A stretch of DNA of 34,820 nucleotides, from assembly GCA_002452295.1 (NCBI GenBank), contig DKEX01000024.1:1-34820 (forward strand), written 5' to 3'. The stretch is from Firmicutes bacterium UBA6811. Its GTDB lineage: Bacteria; Bacillota; SHA-98; UBA4971. Both the position numbers and the translations under genes were made by a program. The notes under the pieces were generated by a model. It saw only the letters and a program-made list of their open reading frames with translations. It searched no databases and was not told the DNA's origin. Below, piece after piece: positions 6,856 to 14,157 of this stretch. Each line of letters starts with the position of its first letter. Positions within the stretch are counted from its first letter, which is position 1.

Positions 6856-8772
6856 TCAGTCGGCGCTCCCGCCGCCGCCTCCGACGCCTCCTCCCCCGCC
6901 GCCCGAAAACCCGCCTCCACCGCCGGACGCTGACGATTTCACGCTTGTTGCGGTGAGCAGGGACTGCTCGAGGGAACTCGTGAGGTTGGTGAGGGTGGAG
7001 GCAAGGTCCGTGCCGGCTGACATCGCAAGCCATGTGTATCCGACCCCGACTCCGGCGCCCGGCTCCGAAAGCTCGGGGAACACCAGCTTGAGCTGGCCTA
7101 TGACCTGCTTCGCAACGCCCAGGGCGACCGCGTACACGAGGTAGTGCTCCCAGAGCACGAGCGCGGGCACGGGGGCGTCATGCAGAGATGAGAAATCCAG
7201 GAGGAACCGGCGGAACGCCCGCCACATGGCGAACTCGGTCTGTCCCTTGTGGGAGCGCCTCTTGATGGCGGTTGACAGCGCGACCACGACGATGCCCGTG
7301 ATGATCCACGCGATCCCGCTGAGGGCGAGCGCATCAGGCGCGACGAGCATGACGGCGATCCCCGCGAGCACGAGGCCGATGCCGGCAAGGACGCCGATGA
7401 GACGACCCTTGCCCGCCGCCCTGTCGAAAAACTCGTGCCGCGATGCGTTGGCCCGGACCTTCGACTGCCAGTCGTTGTAGTACCGCAGGAAAGAACCTGG
7501 GTTCTTCTTCGCATAGCTCTCTATCTGGTCAAACTCCACCACCTGGCCGTCCCCGATCGTGTAGAAGACCAGGTTGTAAAGGGCCTTCTCGTGCTCGAGG
7601 AGATCATCGTCCTTGCCCCTGTCGGTCCTTCTTATGACGTACTCGACGTCGAGAGCCGTGCCCATTAGACCGAAGAGCCGCTTGCGTTCGGTCTTCCGCT
7701 CCTCGATGACGAGGTAGCCGCGTCTTGCGAGGTCCACCACAGTCGCCGTGAAGTCGGCCGGGCCGGGCGAGCCGAACCGCCACAGCACCCCGAGCTCGGC
7801 AGGGGTGTAGTCTGCCGGCAGTTCCCGGTAATAGTCGCCTGTGAACCCTGGGGCGAACTCCCGGTCGTATCGTCGGTAAATGAAGGCGAACCACAGGGCC
7901 AGGGCGAGGATCGCCACGCCCGGCGCGAGGTAGATGTTGAGCCTGCCCAGCCTTCGCAATGTCGCCTGGCGCTCGGCCGCCTTCTCCCTTTCGATATTCG
8001 CCTTGCGCGCAAGCTCGCCCTCTTCCTTCATTATGTCAGCGAGGGCGTTCCTGCCAGAGGACCTGGTGGCCGCAGGGACGAGCGCCTTCGGGAAAAGCAC
8101 GCGCGCCTCGACGAACGTCCGCGCCGGAAGGGGGGCCACCGAAAGAGACACGCGGGTGGGGCTGTCGATAGACACCGTCCCCCACAGGGGGCCGTGGGCC
8201 CAGGCCCGGATGTCCTCCCGCTTCGCCTCCGCAGGCAACGTGACGGCCACCTGGGCCTTCGAGGACCCAACGTCCCACTCCTCGCCGATGCACTTCCAGT
8301 AAAGCTCCGCCACGTCCCTGTGGGCGACCACTGCCCCGCGTATGCGGTATGCCAGGGTGAACGTGCGCTCCTCGTCCTGCGCCCTGAAGTGCCATGCCAC
8401 CTCGACCTTGCCGGGGGTGCGAGTGATGCGATAGGTGCCAGACACTCGCTCATCCGGCGCGTCCTGCGCGGTCGAGTACGCCTTGCCCTTCTCCAGGACC
8501 TTGACGTCTCTTATGTCGGTGCCCTGTGCAACCGGGATCGACTGTCTCACTGTCGAGAAATCGCCGTCGAATCGAAACGTGCGCTCCTCCTGGACGGCCA
8601 GGGAGCCGTCCCTTGCGACCTGCGCCTGGATGACGACGGCCCTTACGGCGAACTCCTTCGCCTCCACACGGGGAGCGGCGGGGAGGACGACCGCTGCCAG
8701 TGTCACCAGGCCGACCGCAAGGGCGACAACCACGCGGTCTCGTGCATGTGCATTTCCCTGACGATGCGCCAT
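6856..8772 (-). CDS. DUF2207 family membrane protein with glycine-rich C-terminus
   Basis: The protein has 638 residues. An N-terminal signal segment (VVVALAVGLVTLAAVVLPAA, about 15-38) is followed by an extracytoplasmic domain with FAVRAVVIQAQVARDGSLAV and EERTFTLAYRIRGAV, the beta-rich DUF2207 domain. Next come a membrane helix near 290 (LAPGVAILALALWFAFIYRR), a cytoplasmic part with a winged-helix-like stretch (ADFTATVVDLARRGYLVIEE), and two further helices near 490-535. The last about 25 residues are almost pure Gly/Ser, as in many DUF2207 proteins. Function is unknown. The start at 8772 has an AGGAAGGTGG ribosome site; the open frame further upstream to 9378 is noise. Confidence 0.85.
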   Translation of the reverse strand: MAHRQGNAHARDRVVVALAVGLVTLAAVVLPAAPRVEAKEFAVRAVVIQAQVARDGSLAVQEERTFRFDGDFSTVRQSIPVAQGTDIRDVKVLEKGKAYSTAQDAPDERVSGTYRITRTPGKVEVAWHFRAQDEERTFTLAYRIRGAVVAHRDVAELYWKCIGEEWDVGSSKAQVAVTLPAEAKREDIRAWAHGPLWGTVSIDSPTRVSLSVAPLPARTFVEARVLFPKALVPAATRSSGRNALADIMKEEGELARKANIEREKAAERQATLRRLGRLNIYLAPGVAILALALWFAFIYRRYDREFAPGFTGDYYRELPADYTPAELGVLWRFGSPGPADFTATVVDLARRGYLVIEERKTERKRLFGLMGTALDVEYVIRRTDRGKDDDLLEHEKALYNLVFYTIGDGQVVEFDQIESYAKKNPGSFLRYYNDWQSKVRANASRHEFFDRAAGKGRLIGVLAGIGLVLAGIAVMLVAPDALALSGIAWIITGIVVVALSTAIKRRSHKGQTEFAMWRAFRRFLLDFSSLHDAPVPALVLWEHYLVYAVALGVAKQVIGQLKLVFPELSEPGAGVGVGYTWLAMSAGTDLASTLTNLTSSLEQSLLTATSVKSSASGGGGGFSGGGGGGVGGGGGSAD

Positions 8773-9082
8773 TTCCAACGCCACCTTCCTGCATGGACCG
8801 GCGACTTGCGTGCTTCTCTCACGCAGGAAGCCTGCACAGGCGGCAGCCTCCACGGCACGACACCGGTCACCGCCTGTATTTCGAGGATCATCCGCATTAT
8901 CCTTGTTACCGGCTGAATATTGTGGTGAAGCGGCTGTGTAAGATCGTGTCGAACAAGGAAGCGTGCAAGGAGGAATCCTGGGTCCGGGTTGCGAATCTAT
9001 ACGGCAAACGTTCCGGTTCCAATAACGCTCCGGAAGCGGTGTCACGATACCACACGATAGCAGATGAAAGGAGGCGAGCAGG
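8773..9082. other. Divergent intergenic region, no gene seen
   Basis: These 310 bp separate the leftward DUF2207 gene from the rightward small Cys-motif gene. Apart from the two ribosome sites at its ends (about 8780-8791 and 9068-9075) I see no convincing promoter pair, hairpin or coding sequence. Base composition dips in GC around 8900-9060, as expected for a control region. Confidence 0.4.
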
Positions 9083-9232
9083 ATGTGCGAGTCCTGCGGA
9101 TGCGGCGCCCCCAAGAAGCCGGCTGCGCCGAAGCAAGAGGGGGAGAAGGACGCCGAGAAGAAGGGCACCCGATCCTGCGGCACAAAGAAGAAGCAGCCGC
9201 ACCTGGAGAGTAGCCCCAGGGGGTCAGCGTAA
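9083..9232 (+). CDS. 49-residue Lys-rich protein with an N-terminal CxxCxC motif
   Basis: This is a short frame with an excellent ribosome site (AAAGGAGG, about 8 bases before the ATG at 9083) and stop TAA at 9230-9232. The protein begins MCESCGCGAPKKP and contains one further Cys (TRSCGTKKK); the rest is mostly Lys, Glu, Pro and Gly, so it is probably disordered. The M-C-x-x-C-G-C start resembles the N-terminal nickel-binding motif of HypB, but no GTPase domain follows. A metal-binding role is inferred from the motif only. The next gene (pspC-like) has its ribosome site overlapping this stop, so the two are probably one operon. Confidence 0.65.
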   Translation: MCESCGCGAPKKPAAPKQEGEKDAEKKGTRSCGTKKKQPHLESSPRGSA

Positions 9233-9244
9233 GGAGTGAATCTG

Positions 9245-9739
9245 GTGGCGAAACGGTTGTATCGTTCGAAACGCGACTGCATCATCGGGGGCGTTGCCGG
9301 GGGTCTCGCGGAGTACTTCGACATCGACCCCACCATCGTGCGCATCCTGTGGGTGCTCCTCGCCCTTGCAGACGGCATCGGGGTGGTCGCCTACATCATC
9401 GCCTGGATAATAGTCCCGGCCGACCCGCACTCCGAGTCGAGCGAGAGGTTCGAGAAGACCGAGGGCATCCGTGAGGAAGTGATGGACAAGGCAAGAGAAG
9501 TCGAGGCGAGGCTGAAAGGAGAAGCCTCTCCTGCAGATGAAAGCCGCCCTGAGGGGCCGAGCGCACCGGGGGGTGATAGTAGCGGTGCCAGGGTCATAGG
9601 GATCATCCTCGTATGCGTGGGAGCGCTGCTCCTCGCCAGGAACTTCTGGCCCTGGCTGCACCTGGGGGCGCTGTGGCCCGTCGTGCTCGTCATCGCCGGC
9701 GTCGTCCTGCTCGCAAGCGGCATCGGAGGGCGAAGGTGA
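9245..9739 (+). CDS. PspC domain-containing membrane protein
   Basis: This small envelope-stress type membrane protein has about 164 residues. The N-terminal PspC domain (residues 1-60) shows AKRLYRSKRDCIIGGVAGG, then LAEYFDIDPTIVRILW and a helix ending AYIIAWIIVPADP. A charged linker (about 60-110) is followed by two more hydrophobic helices (VIGIILVCVGALLLARNFW and ALWPVVLVIAGVVLLASGIG) like those of LiaF/LiaI-type proteins. I chose the GTG at 9245 because AAGGAG at 9231-9236 is 8 bases upstream; a GTG at 9236 is in frame. It follows the small Cys protein by 12 bases. PspC proteins respond to membrane stress; the partner here is unknown. Confidence 0.85.
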   Translation: MAKRLYRSKRDCIIGGVAGGLAEYFDIDPTIVRILWVLLALADGIGVVAYIIAWIIVPADPHSESSERFEKTEGIREEVMDKAREVEARLKGEASPADESRPEGPSAPGGDSSGARVIGIILVCVGALLLARNFWPWLHLGALWPVVLVIAGVVLLASGIGGRR

Positions 9740-9784
9740 TCCTGCTCTACCGGGGGCCGATACGCACTTACGGAGGCGGTTCGT

Positions 9785-11827
9785 ATGTTGGCGCTCAATG
9801 TAATGCCTGACGGCCCCGGCCCGGGCCTGGAGCCGGATCTCGACGCCCGCTGGTTTGGGCCTGCCGAGCGGGAGCCTGCAGGCGCACGCGAACTCATCGC
9901 GGCTTCGTGGGAGCGTTGCCGCGCCCTCGGGGTTGACCCTGAAGGCGGTATAAGCACGGTCGTTCTGTCGCGCGAGGATCTCACAAGAAGAAGGGCCGCG
10001 AACTCGCGCCTCTTGAAGGTGGCCGAGCCTCTGATGTCGAGCCTGTACGAGATCGTTGCGGGCTCCGGGTACGTCATCGTGCTTGTGGACGCCGACGGGT
10101 ACGTGCTCTCAGTCATGGGCGACAGTGACGTCCTGGAGTCAGCCAGGAGCGTGAATTTCGTGCCAGGCGTGCGATGGACGGAGAAGCAGGTGGGCACGAC
10201 CGCGATAGGGATCGCCCTCGCAAGCGGGCGCCCTGCGCAGGTCGCCGGGGATGGGCACTTCTGCCGGGCCCACAAGGCGTGGACCTGCTCTGCAGCGCCC
10301 GTCCGGGACCCGGGGGGAGGCGTCATGGGGGCGCTCAACGTCTCGGGGCTTGGAGCGAAGCCCCATAGGCACACGCTGGGAATGGTGGTGGCCACGGCGA
10401 GGGCCGTCGAAAACCAGCTCGGGGTGGAGAAGGCCCTCGCCGACCTGGCCCTTGCTTCGAAGTACCAGGCCGCCATAGTCGAGCACATGTCCGACGGGTT
10501 CCTGACAGTCGATGCCGAGGGTTACGTGACCTACATGAACTCGGCCGGCGGCAGGATACTCGGCGTTGACCACAAGGCCGTCGTGGGGCAGCATGTGAGC
10601 GACATCGTGGACTTCCGCCCCGTCATACTGAATGTGCTCAAGACTGGGGAAGGATACATCGACCGGGAATTCATGGTGAACAGCAAGCGCGGCGCCATGC
10701 ATTTCATCAAGTCGGCCGTGCCCATACGTGACGAGCGCGGTGAACTGACCGGGGTCGTGGACGTCTTCAGGGAGATCCGCAGGGTGCGCCGGCTGGTCCA
10801 CTACATGGTGGGGGCGTTCGCGAACTTCACCTTCGACGACATCATCGGCGATGCCCCCGCCATGCGCGAGGCGAGGCGGCTTGGGGAGATGGCCGCGAAG
10901 GCCTCCTCAAACGTGCTCATCCAGGGAGAGAGCGGCACGGGCAAGGAGATGTTCGCGCAGGCCATCCACAACGCGGGCGCCGCGAAGGATGGCCCGTTTG
11001 TGGCCATCAACTGCGCCGCCATACCCCGTGAGCTTATCGAAAGCGAGCTGTTCGGGTATGAAAAGGGTGCCTTCACGGGGGCGAGGGCGTCGGGCCACCC
11101 GGGCAAGTTCGAGCTTGCATCAGGAGGGACGCTCCTCCTTGATGAGATAGGCGAGATGTCCCTCGATGTGCAGGCCAAACTCCTCCGCGTGCTCCAGGAG
11201 CGCCGCATAACCCGGGTGGGCGGGGAGATCGTGCTGCCGGTGGACGCGCGGGTCATGGCCGCAAGCAACAGGGATCTTGCCCGCGACGTGGCCGACGGCA
11301 ACTTCAGGCAGGACCTGTACTATCGTCTTAACGTGTTCACCATTACAGTCCCGCCGCTCAGGGAGAGAAAGGGGGACATCCCGGTCCTCGTTCGCCATTT
11401 CCTCGGGAAGGTCGGGCAGAAACTGGGCAAAGAGGCTGTAGAGGTGACGCCCCGGGTCATGGATGTCCTCATGGGGCACGACTGGCCGGGGAACGTGCGC
11501 GAGCTCGAGAACGTCGTCGAGCGGGCCCTGGTGCTGGTCCCCGGGCATACGCTGGACGTCGAGCACCTGCCCGGTTATCTGCGACAGCAACAGGCGGCGT
11601 GCGCGCCGGAGCCGCTACACGCTCGCCCGACCGTGGAGATTCGGCCGCTCGCGGAAAGCGAGCGCGCCACAATCGTGGCCGCCCTCAAGGCGCACAAGGG
11701 GAACATGTGCCACGCGGCCAAGGCGCTTGGCATCAGCAGAAGCACCCTGTATTCCAAGATGAGGAGATTCGGCGTTTCCAAGGACCGAGACGAAGTGAGC
11801 CCCCACGGAGAGGCAACGGTGTCTTGA
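9785..11827 (+). CDS. acoR: Sigma-54-dependent transcriptional activator, AcoR-like
   Basis: This 680-residue enhancer-binding protein opens sigma-54 promoters by ATP hydrolysis. In order: a GAF-type sensor (about 60-210) with the AcoR-like segment GHFCRAHKAWTCSAAPV; a PAS domain (about 225-340, IVEHMSDGFLTVDAEGYVTY); an AAA+ domain with GESGTGKE (about 380), the sigma-54 contact loop GAFTGA (about 428) and Walker B TLLLDEIGEM; and a Fis-type helix-turn-helix at the end (GNMCHAAKALGISRSTLYSK). The ribosome site GGAGG is 8 bases before the ATG. It is followed by paired TGT-N11-ACA sites and a -24/-12 promoter before acoA, so it almost certainly controls that operon. The inducer is unknown; acetoin or a related substrate is the family precedent. 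Confidence 0.9.
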   Translation: MLALNVMPDGPGPGLEPDLDARWFGPAEREPAGARELIAASWERCRALGVDPEGGISTVVLSREDLTRRRAANSRLLKVAEPLMSSLYEIVAGSGYVIVLVDADGYVLSVMGDSDVLESARSVNFVPGVRWTEKQVGTTAIGIALASGRPAQVAGDGHFCRAHKAWTCSAAPVRDPGGGVMGALNVSGLGAKPHRHTLGMVVATARAVENQLGVEKALADLALASKYQAAIVEHMSDGFLTVDAEGYVTYMNSAGGRILGVDHKAVVGQHVSDIVDFRPVILNVLKTGEGYIDREFMVNSKRGAMHFIKSAVPIRDERGELTGVVDVFREIRRVRRLVHYMVGAFANFTFDDIIGDAPAMREARRLGEMAAKASSNVLIQGESGTGKEMFAQAIHNAGAAKDGPFVAINCAAIPRELIESELFGYEKGAFTGARASGHPGKFELASGGTLLLDEIGEMSLDVQAKLLRVLQERRITRVGGEIVLPVDARVMAASNRDLARDVADGNFRQDLYYRLNVFTITVPPLRERKGDIPVLVRHFLGKVGQKLGKEAVEVTPRVMDVLMGHDWPGNVRELENVVERALVLVPGHTLDVEHLPGYLRQQQAACAPEPLHARPTVEIRPLAESERATIVAALKAHKGNMCHAAKALGISRSTLYSKMRRFGVSKDRDEVSPHGEATVS

Positions 11828-11837
11828 TCCCAGACAG

Positions 11838-11854
11838 TGTACAGAATCAGGACA
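11838..11854 (+). promoter_or_regulatory. Putative enhancer site 1 for the AcoR-like activator
   Basis: The site reads TGTACAGAATCAGGACA, a TGT-N11-ACA dyad, 11 bases after the acoR stop. Together with flanks (11837-11857) it matches the reverse complement of site 2 at 17 of 21 positions, with an unbroken 10-base block (CAGGACAGTC at 11848-11857). Spaced TGT/ACA dyads are typical for enhancer-binding activators. Binding is inferred. Confidence 0.6.
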
Positions 11855-11894
11855 GTCGCAAACTCAGCGATCCCTGGCCGAAAGGAAGAAGGAC

Positions 11895-11911
11895 TGTCCT
11901 GTATATGGACA
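11895..11911 (+). promoter_or_regulatory. Putative enhancer site 2 for the AcoR-like activator
   Basis: The site reads TGTCCTGTATATGGACA, a TGT-N11-ACA dyad with matched TGTCC/GGACA arms and an AT-rich centre. Its centre lies about 107 bases upstream of the -24 GG of the downstream promoter, the usual distance for looping contact with sigma-54 polymerase. It is 57 bases from the centre of site 1 and in inverted orientation to it. Confidence 0.65.
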
Positions 11912-11917
11912 CATAAG

Positions 11918-11944
11918 GAGGAGCGAGGGGCCCCCTCGCTCCTC
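11918..11944 (+). terminator. Hairpin after acoR
   Basis: GAGGAGCGAGGGG (11918-11930) pairs perfectly with CCCCTCGCTCCTC (11932-11944); the inner pairs must open to give a loop. Only a weak T-rich run (CTTGCTA) follows, so it may be a poor or factor-assisted terminator for acoR that sits between the enhancer sites and the promoter. Confidence 0.5.
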
Positions 11945-12008
11945 TTGCTATCCGCAGAGTCAAGGTATGACGCGGGTTTTCGGATGCGCCCATCCATCAT
12001 GAAGCGAC

Positions 12009-12024
12009 TGGCAGAGATCTTGCG
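12009..12024 (+). promoter_or_regulatory. Sigma-54 (-24/-12) promoter of the aco-TRAP operon
   Basis: TGGCAGAGATCTTGCG fits the consensus TGGCACR-N4-TTGCW. The invariant GG (12010-12011) and GC (12022-12023) are separated by exactly 10 bases. Transcription would start near 12034, about 60 bases before the acoA start. An upstream AcoR-like gene and paired enhancer sites support the call. Confidence 0.8.
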
Positions 12025-12095
12025 AGAATCCCTGTCGTGCGGGTAAGGTCCCGCCGTTCCAGCCACAGGAGACCTTTGCGACAGGGGGGAGGCAA

Positions 12096-13082
12096 TTGCC
12101 AGACCACGATACACTGGTCCACATGTACACCACGATGGCCAGGATCAGGGCGTTTGAGGAAAAGGCGGAGGAGCTGTTCCTCGCCGGGAAGATCCCCGGC
12201 TTCGTCCACCTGTACGTCGGCGAGGAGGCGGTGGCTTCGGGCGTGTGCGCGTCGCTCGACCGCTCCGACTATATCGTCAGCACCCACAGAGGCCACGGTC
12301 ACTGCATAGCGAAGGGTGCGAGCCCGCGCCGGATGATGGCGGAGATCCTCGGGAAGAGCGCCGGGTACTGCAAAGGCAAGGGCGGCAGCATGCATATTGC
12401 GGACTTCTCAGTGGGAATGCTCGGCGCAAACGGGGTGGTGGGGGGTGGGTTCAACATCGCCGTGGGCGCGGCGCTCTCAGCGAAGATGAGACGCTCCGGC
12501 CAGGTGGCGGTGTGCTTCTTCGGCGATGGGGCCTCTAACCGCGGCACCTTCCACGAGGCGGTGAACATGGCGAGCGTGTTTGAGCTGCCGTGCGTATTCG
12601 TTTGCGAGCACAACCAGTACGCGTCGACGACTCCCGCGACCTACTCCGTCTCGGTGAAGGACGTGGCCGACAGGGCGGTGGGCTACGGCATCCCCGGGGT
12701 GACCGTTGACGGGAACGACGTCCTCGCGGTGTACGAGGCGGCGCGCGAGGCGATAGGGCGGGCGAGGCAGGGGGGCGGGCCCACCCTTCTCGAGGCGAAG
12801 ACCTACCGGATAAAAGGGCATTTCGTCGGGGACCCCGAGAGGTACCGCGACCGCGCCGAGATCGAGAGGTGGAGGGCGAGGTGCCCGATCTTGCGCTTTG
12901 AGGACAGGCTCCGCGCCGATGGGGCGCTGGCGGAGGCCGAGATGGAGGAGATCAGGGCCGCAGCGCGGCAGGAGATCCTCGAGGCGGTCAGCTTCGCGGA
13001 GGAGAGCCCGTACCCCGATCCCGACGACGCGCTGTGCGACCTGTTCGTCTCGCCTCTGCAAGGGGAGGGATGCGGGAGATGA
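12096..13082 (+). CDS. acoA: Thiamine-diphosphate-dependent dehydrogenase E1 alpha (acetoin dehydrogenase type)
   Basis: This 328-residue protein forms, with the next gene, the E1 heterotetramer that cleaves acetoin or a 2-oxo acid and passes the acyl group to E2 lipoamide. The segments LAGKIPGFVHLYVGEEAV, STHRGHGHCIAKG and CKGKGGSMHIADFSVGMLG are characteristic of AcoA. The ThDP/Mg motif starts at GDGASNRG (about 142) and ends EHNQY (about 170), where the usual ENN is EHN. The phosphorylation-loop region YRIKGHFVGDPERYRD is present. The start is a TTG at 12096 with GGGGGGAGG 3 bases upstream; an ATG at 12123 has no ribosome site. Acetoin is favoured over branched-chain or pyruvate substrates by the AcoA-like motifs and AcoR control; the true substrate is not proven. 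Confidence 0.88.
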   Translation: MPDHDTLVHMYTTMARIRAFEEKAEELFLAGKIPGFVHLYVGEEAVASGVCASLDRSDYIVSTHRGHGHCIAKGASPRRMMAEILGKSAGYCKGKGGSMHIADFSVGMLGANGVVGGGFNIAVGAALSAKMRRSGQVAVCFFGDGASNRGTFHEAVNMASVFELPCVFVCEHNQYASTTPATYSVSVKDVADRAVGYGIPGVTVDGNDVLAVYEAAREAIGRARQGGGPTLLEAKTYRIKGHFVGDPERYRDRAEIERWRARCPILRFEDRLRADGALAEAEMEEIRAAARQEILEAVSFAEESPYPDPDDALCDLFVSPLQGEGCGR

Positions 13083-14050
13083 GGGAGATAACGTTCTCCC
13101 AGGCCACGCTCGAAGCGATGGCGGAGGAGATGAGGCGCGATCCGACCGTGTTCGTCCTGGGCGAGGACATAGCCCGACAGGGCGGCATATTCGGCCAGTT
13201 CAAGGGGCTTCCCCAGGAGTTCGGATACGAGAGGGTGCTGGACACGCCGATATCGGAGACGGCGATAGTGGGGTCGGCCGTCGGAGCGGCGCTCACAGGC
13301 ATGAGGCCAGTGGCCGACATGCACTTCGCGGATTTCGTCACCTGCGCAATGGATGAGATCGTAAACCAGGCAGCGAAGATTCATTATATGTTCGGTGGAC
13401 AGGCCCGGCTGCCTCTGGTGGTGAGGGCGCCGGACGGGGTCGTCAAGTCGGCCGGGGCCCAGCACTCGCAGAGCCTGGAGGCGTGGTTCGTGCACGTGCC
13501 TGGCCTGAAGGTCGTGGCGCCGTCCACGCCGTACGACGCCAAGGGGCTCCTCAAGGCGGCCATAAGGGACGACGACCCGGTCCTCTACTTCGAGCACAAG
13601 GCGCTGTTCGCCATGAAGGGACCTGTACCCGAGGTGGAGCACGTCGTCCCCATCGGGAAAGCTGATGTCAAGAGACGCGGCCGCGACGTGACCGTCGTCA
13701 CGTATTCCATCATGGTCCACCGAGCGCTGGAGGCCGCGGAGGAGCTTGCCGGGGACGGGATCGATGTCGAGGTGGTGGACCTGCGGACCCTTGCTCCCAT
13801 GGACGTCGAGACAGTCCTCGAGTCGGTGAGGAAAACGAAGAAGGTGGTGGTGGCCCACGAGGCCTGCCGTCGCGGCGGGGCAGGGGCGGAGATCGCTGCA
13901 ATCATTGCCGAGGAGGCGTTCGATTACCTTGACGCGCCGGTTGAGCGGGTGGGGACGCTCGACGTTCCGATACCGTTCAGCCCGCCCCTGGAAGCGCGTG
14001 TGGTGCCTCGGAAGAAAGAAGTAGTGGAGGCTGTGCGCAGAGTCGTCTAG
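13079..14050 (+). CDS. acoB: Thiamine-diphosphate-dependent dehydrogenase E1 beta
   Basis: This 323-residue partner of E1 alpha has a Pyr-binding N-terminal domain and a transketolase C-terminal domain. Visible marks are VFVLGEDIARQGGIFGQFKG, VLDTPISETAIVGSAVGAAL with the conserved catalytic-site Glu, MHFADFVTCAMDEIVNQAAK, and VEVVDLRTLAPMDVETV with EACRRGGAGAEIAA in the C-terminal domain. The ATG at 13079 overlaps the E1 alpha stop (ATGA), and GGAGG lies 9 bases upstream, so I prefer it to the upstream ATG at 13070. Translational coupling with acoA fits an equimolar E1 complex. The TRAP genes, not E2, follow directly. Confidence 0.92.
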   Translation: MREITFSQATLEAMAEEMRRDPTVFVLGEDIARQGGIFGQFKGLPQEFGYERVLDTPISETAIVGSAVGAALTGMRPVADMHFADFVTCAMDEIVNQAAKIHYMFGGQARLPLVVRAPDGVVKSAGAQHSQSLEAWFVHVPGLKVVAPSTPYDAKGLLKAAIRDDDPVLYFEHKALFAMKGPVPEVEHVVPIGKADVKRRGRDVTVVTYSIMVHRALEAAEELAGDGIDVEVVDLRTLAPMDVETVLESVRKTKKVVVAHEACRRGGAGAEIAAIIAEEAFDYLDAPVERVGTLDVPIPFSPPLEARVVPRKKEVVEAVRRVV

Positions 14051-14117
14051 TATTGAAAACGGTGAACGCGACGCAGTGTAACCGGGAAAATGGGCCTCGA
14101 AGACCACCAGGAAACAG

Positions 14118-14157
14118 GGAGGTGATGCGCCCGGGCATACCGGGTGCGCATGAATGA
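14118..14157 (+). promoter_or_regulatory. Detached Shine-Dalgarno, hairpin and 10-codon minicistron before dctP
   Basis: A near-perfect ribosome site GGAGGTGAT (14118-14126) lies 31 bases before the dctP ATG, far too distant for normal use. Between them 14127-14134 pairs with 14140-14147 (8 pairs, one G-U, loop GCATA), which would bring the site to about 10 bases. The same stretch also holds an overlapping short frame, ATG at 14125 encoding MRPGIPGAHE with stop TGA (14155-14157) overlapping the dctP ATG at 14154. Either device could set dctP translation. Confidence 0.55.

Noticed and set aside
8773..9378. N-terminal extension of the DUF2207 frame up to 9378
   Set aside because: The extension lacks protein-like composition, would overlap the small Cys gene and pspC on the other strand, and the ATG at 8772 has a good ribosome site and signal peptide.
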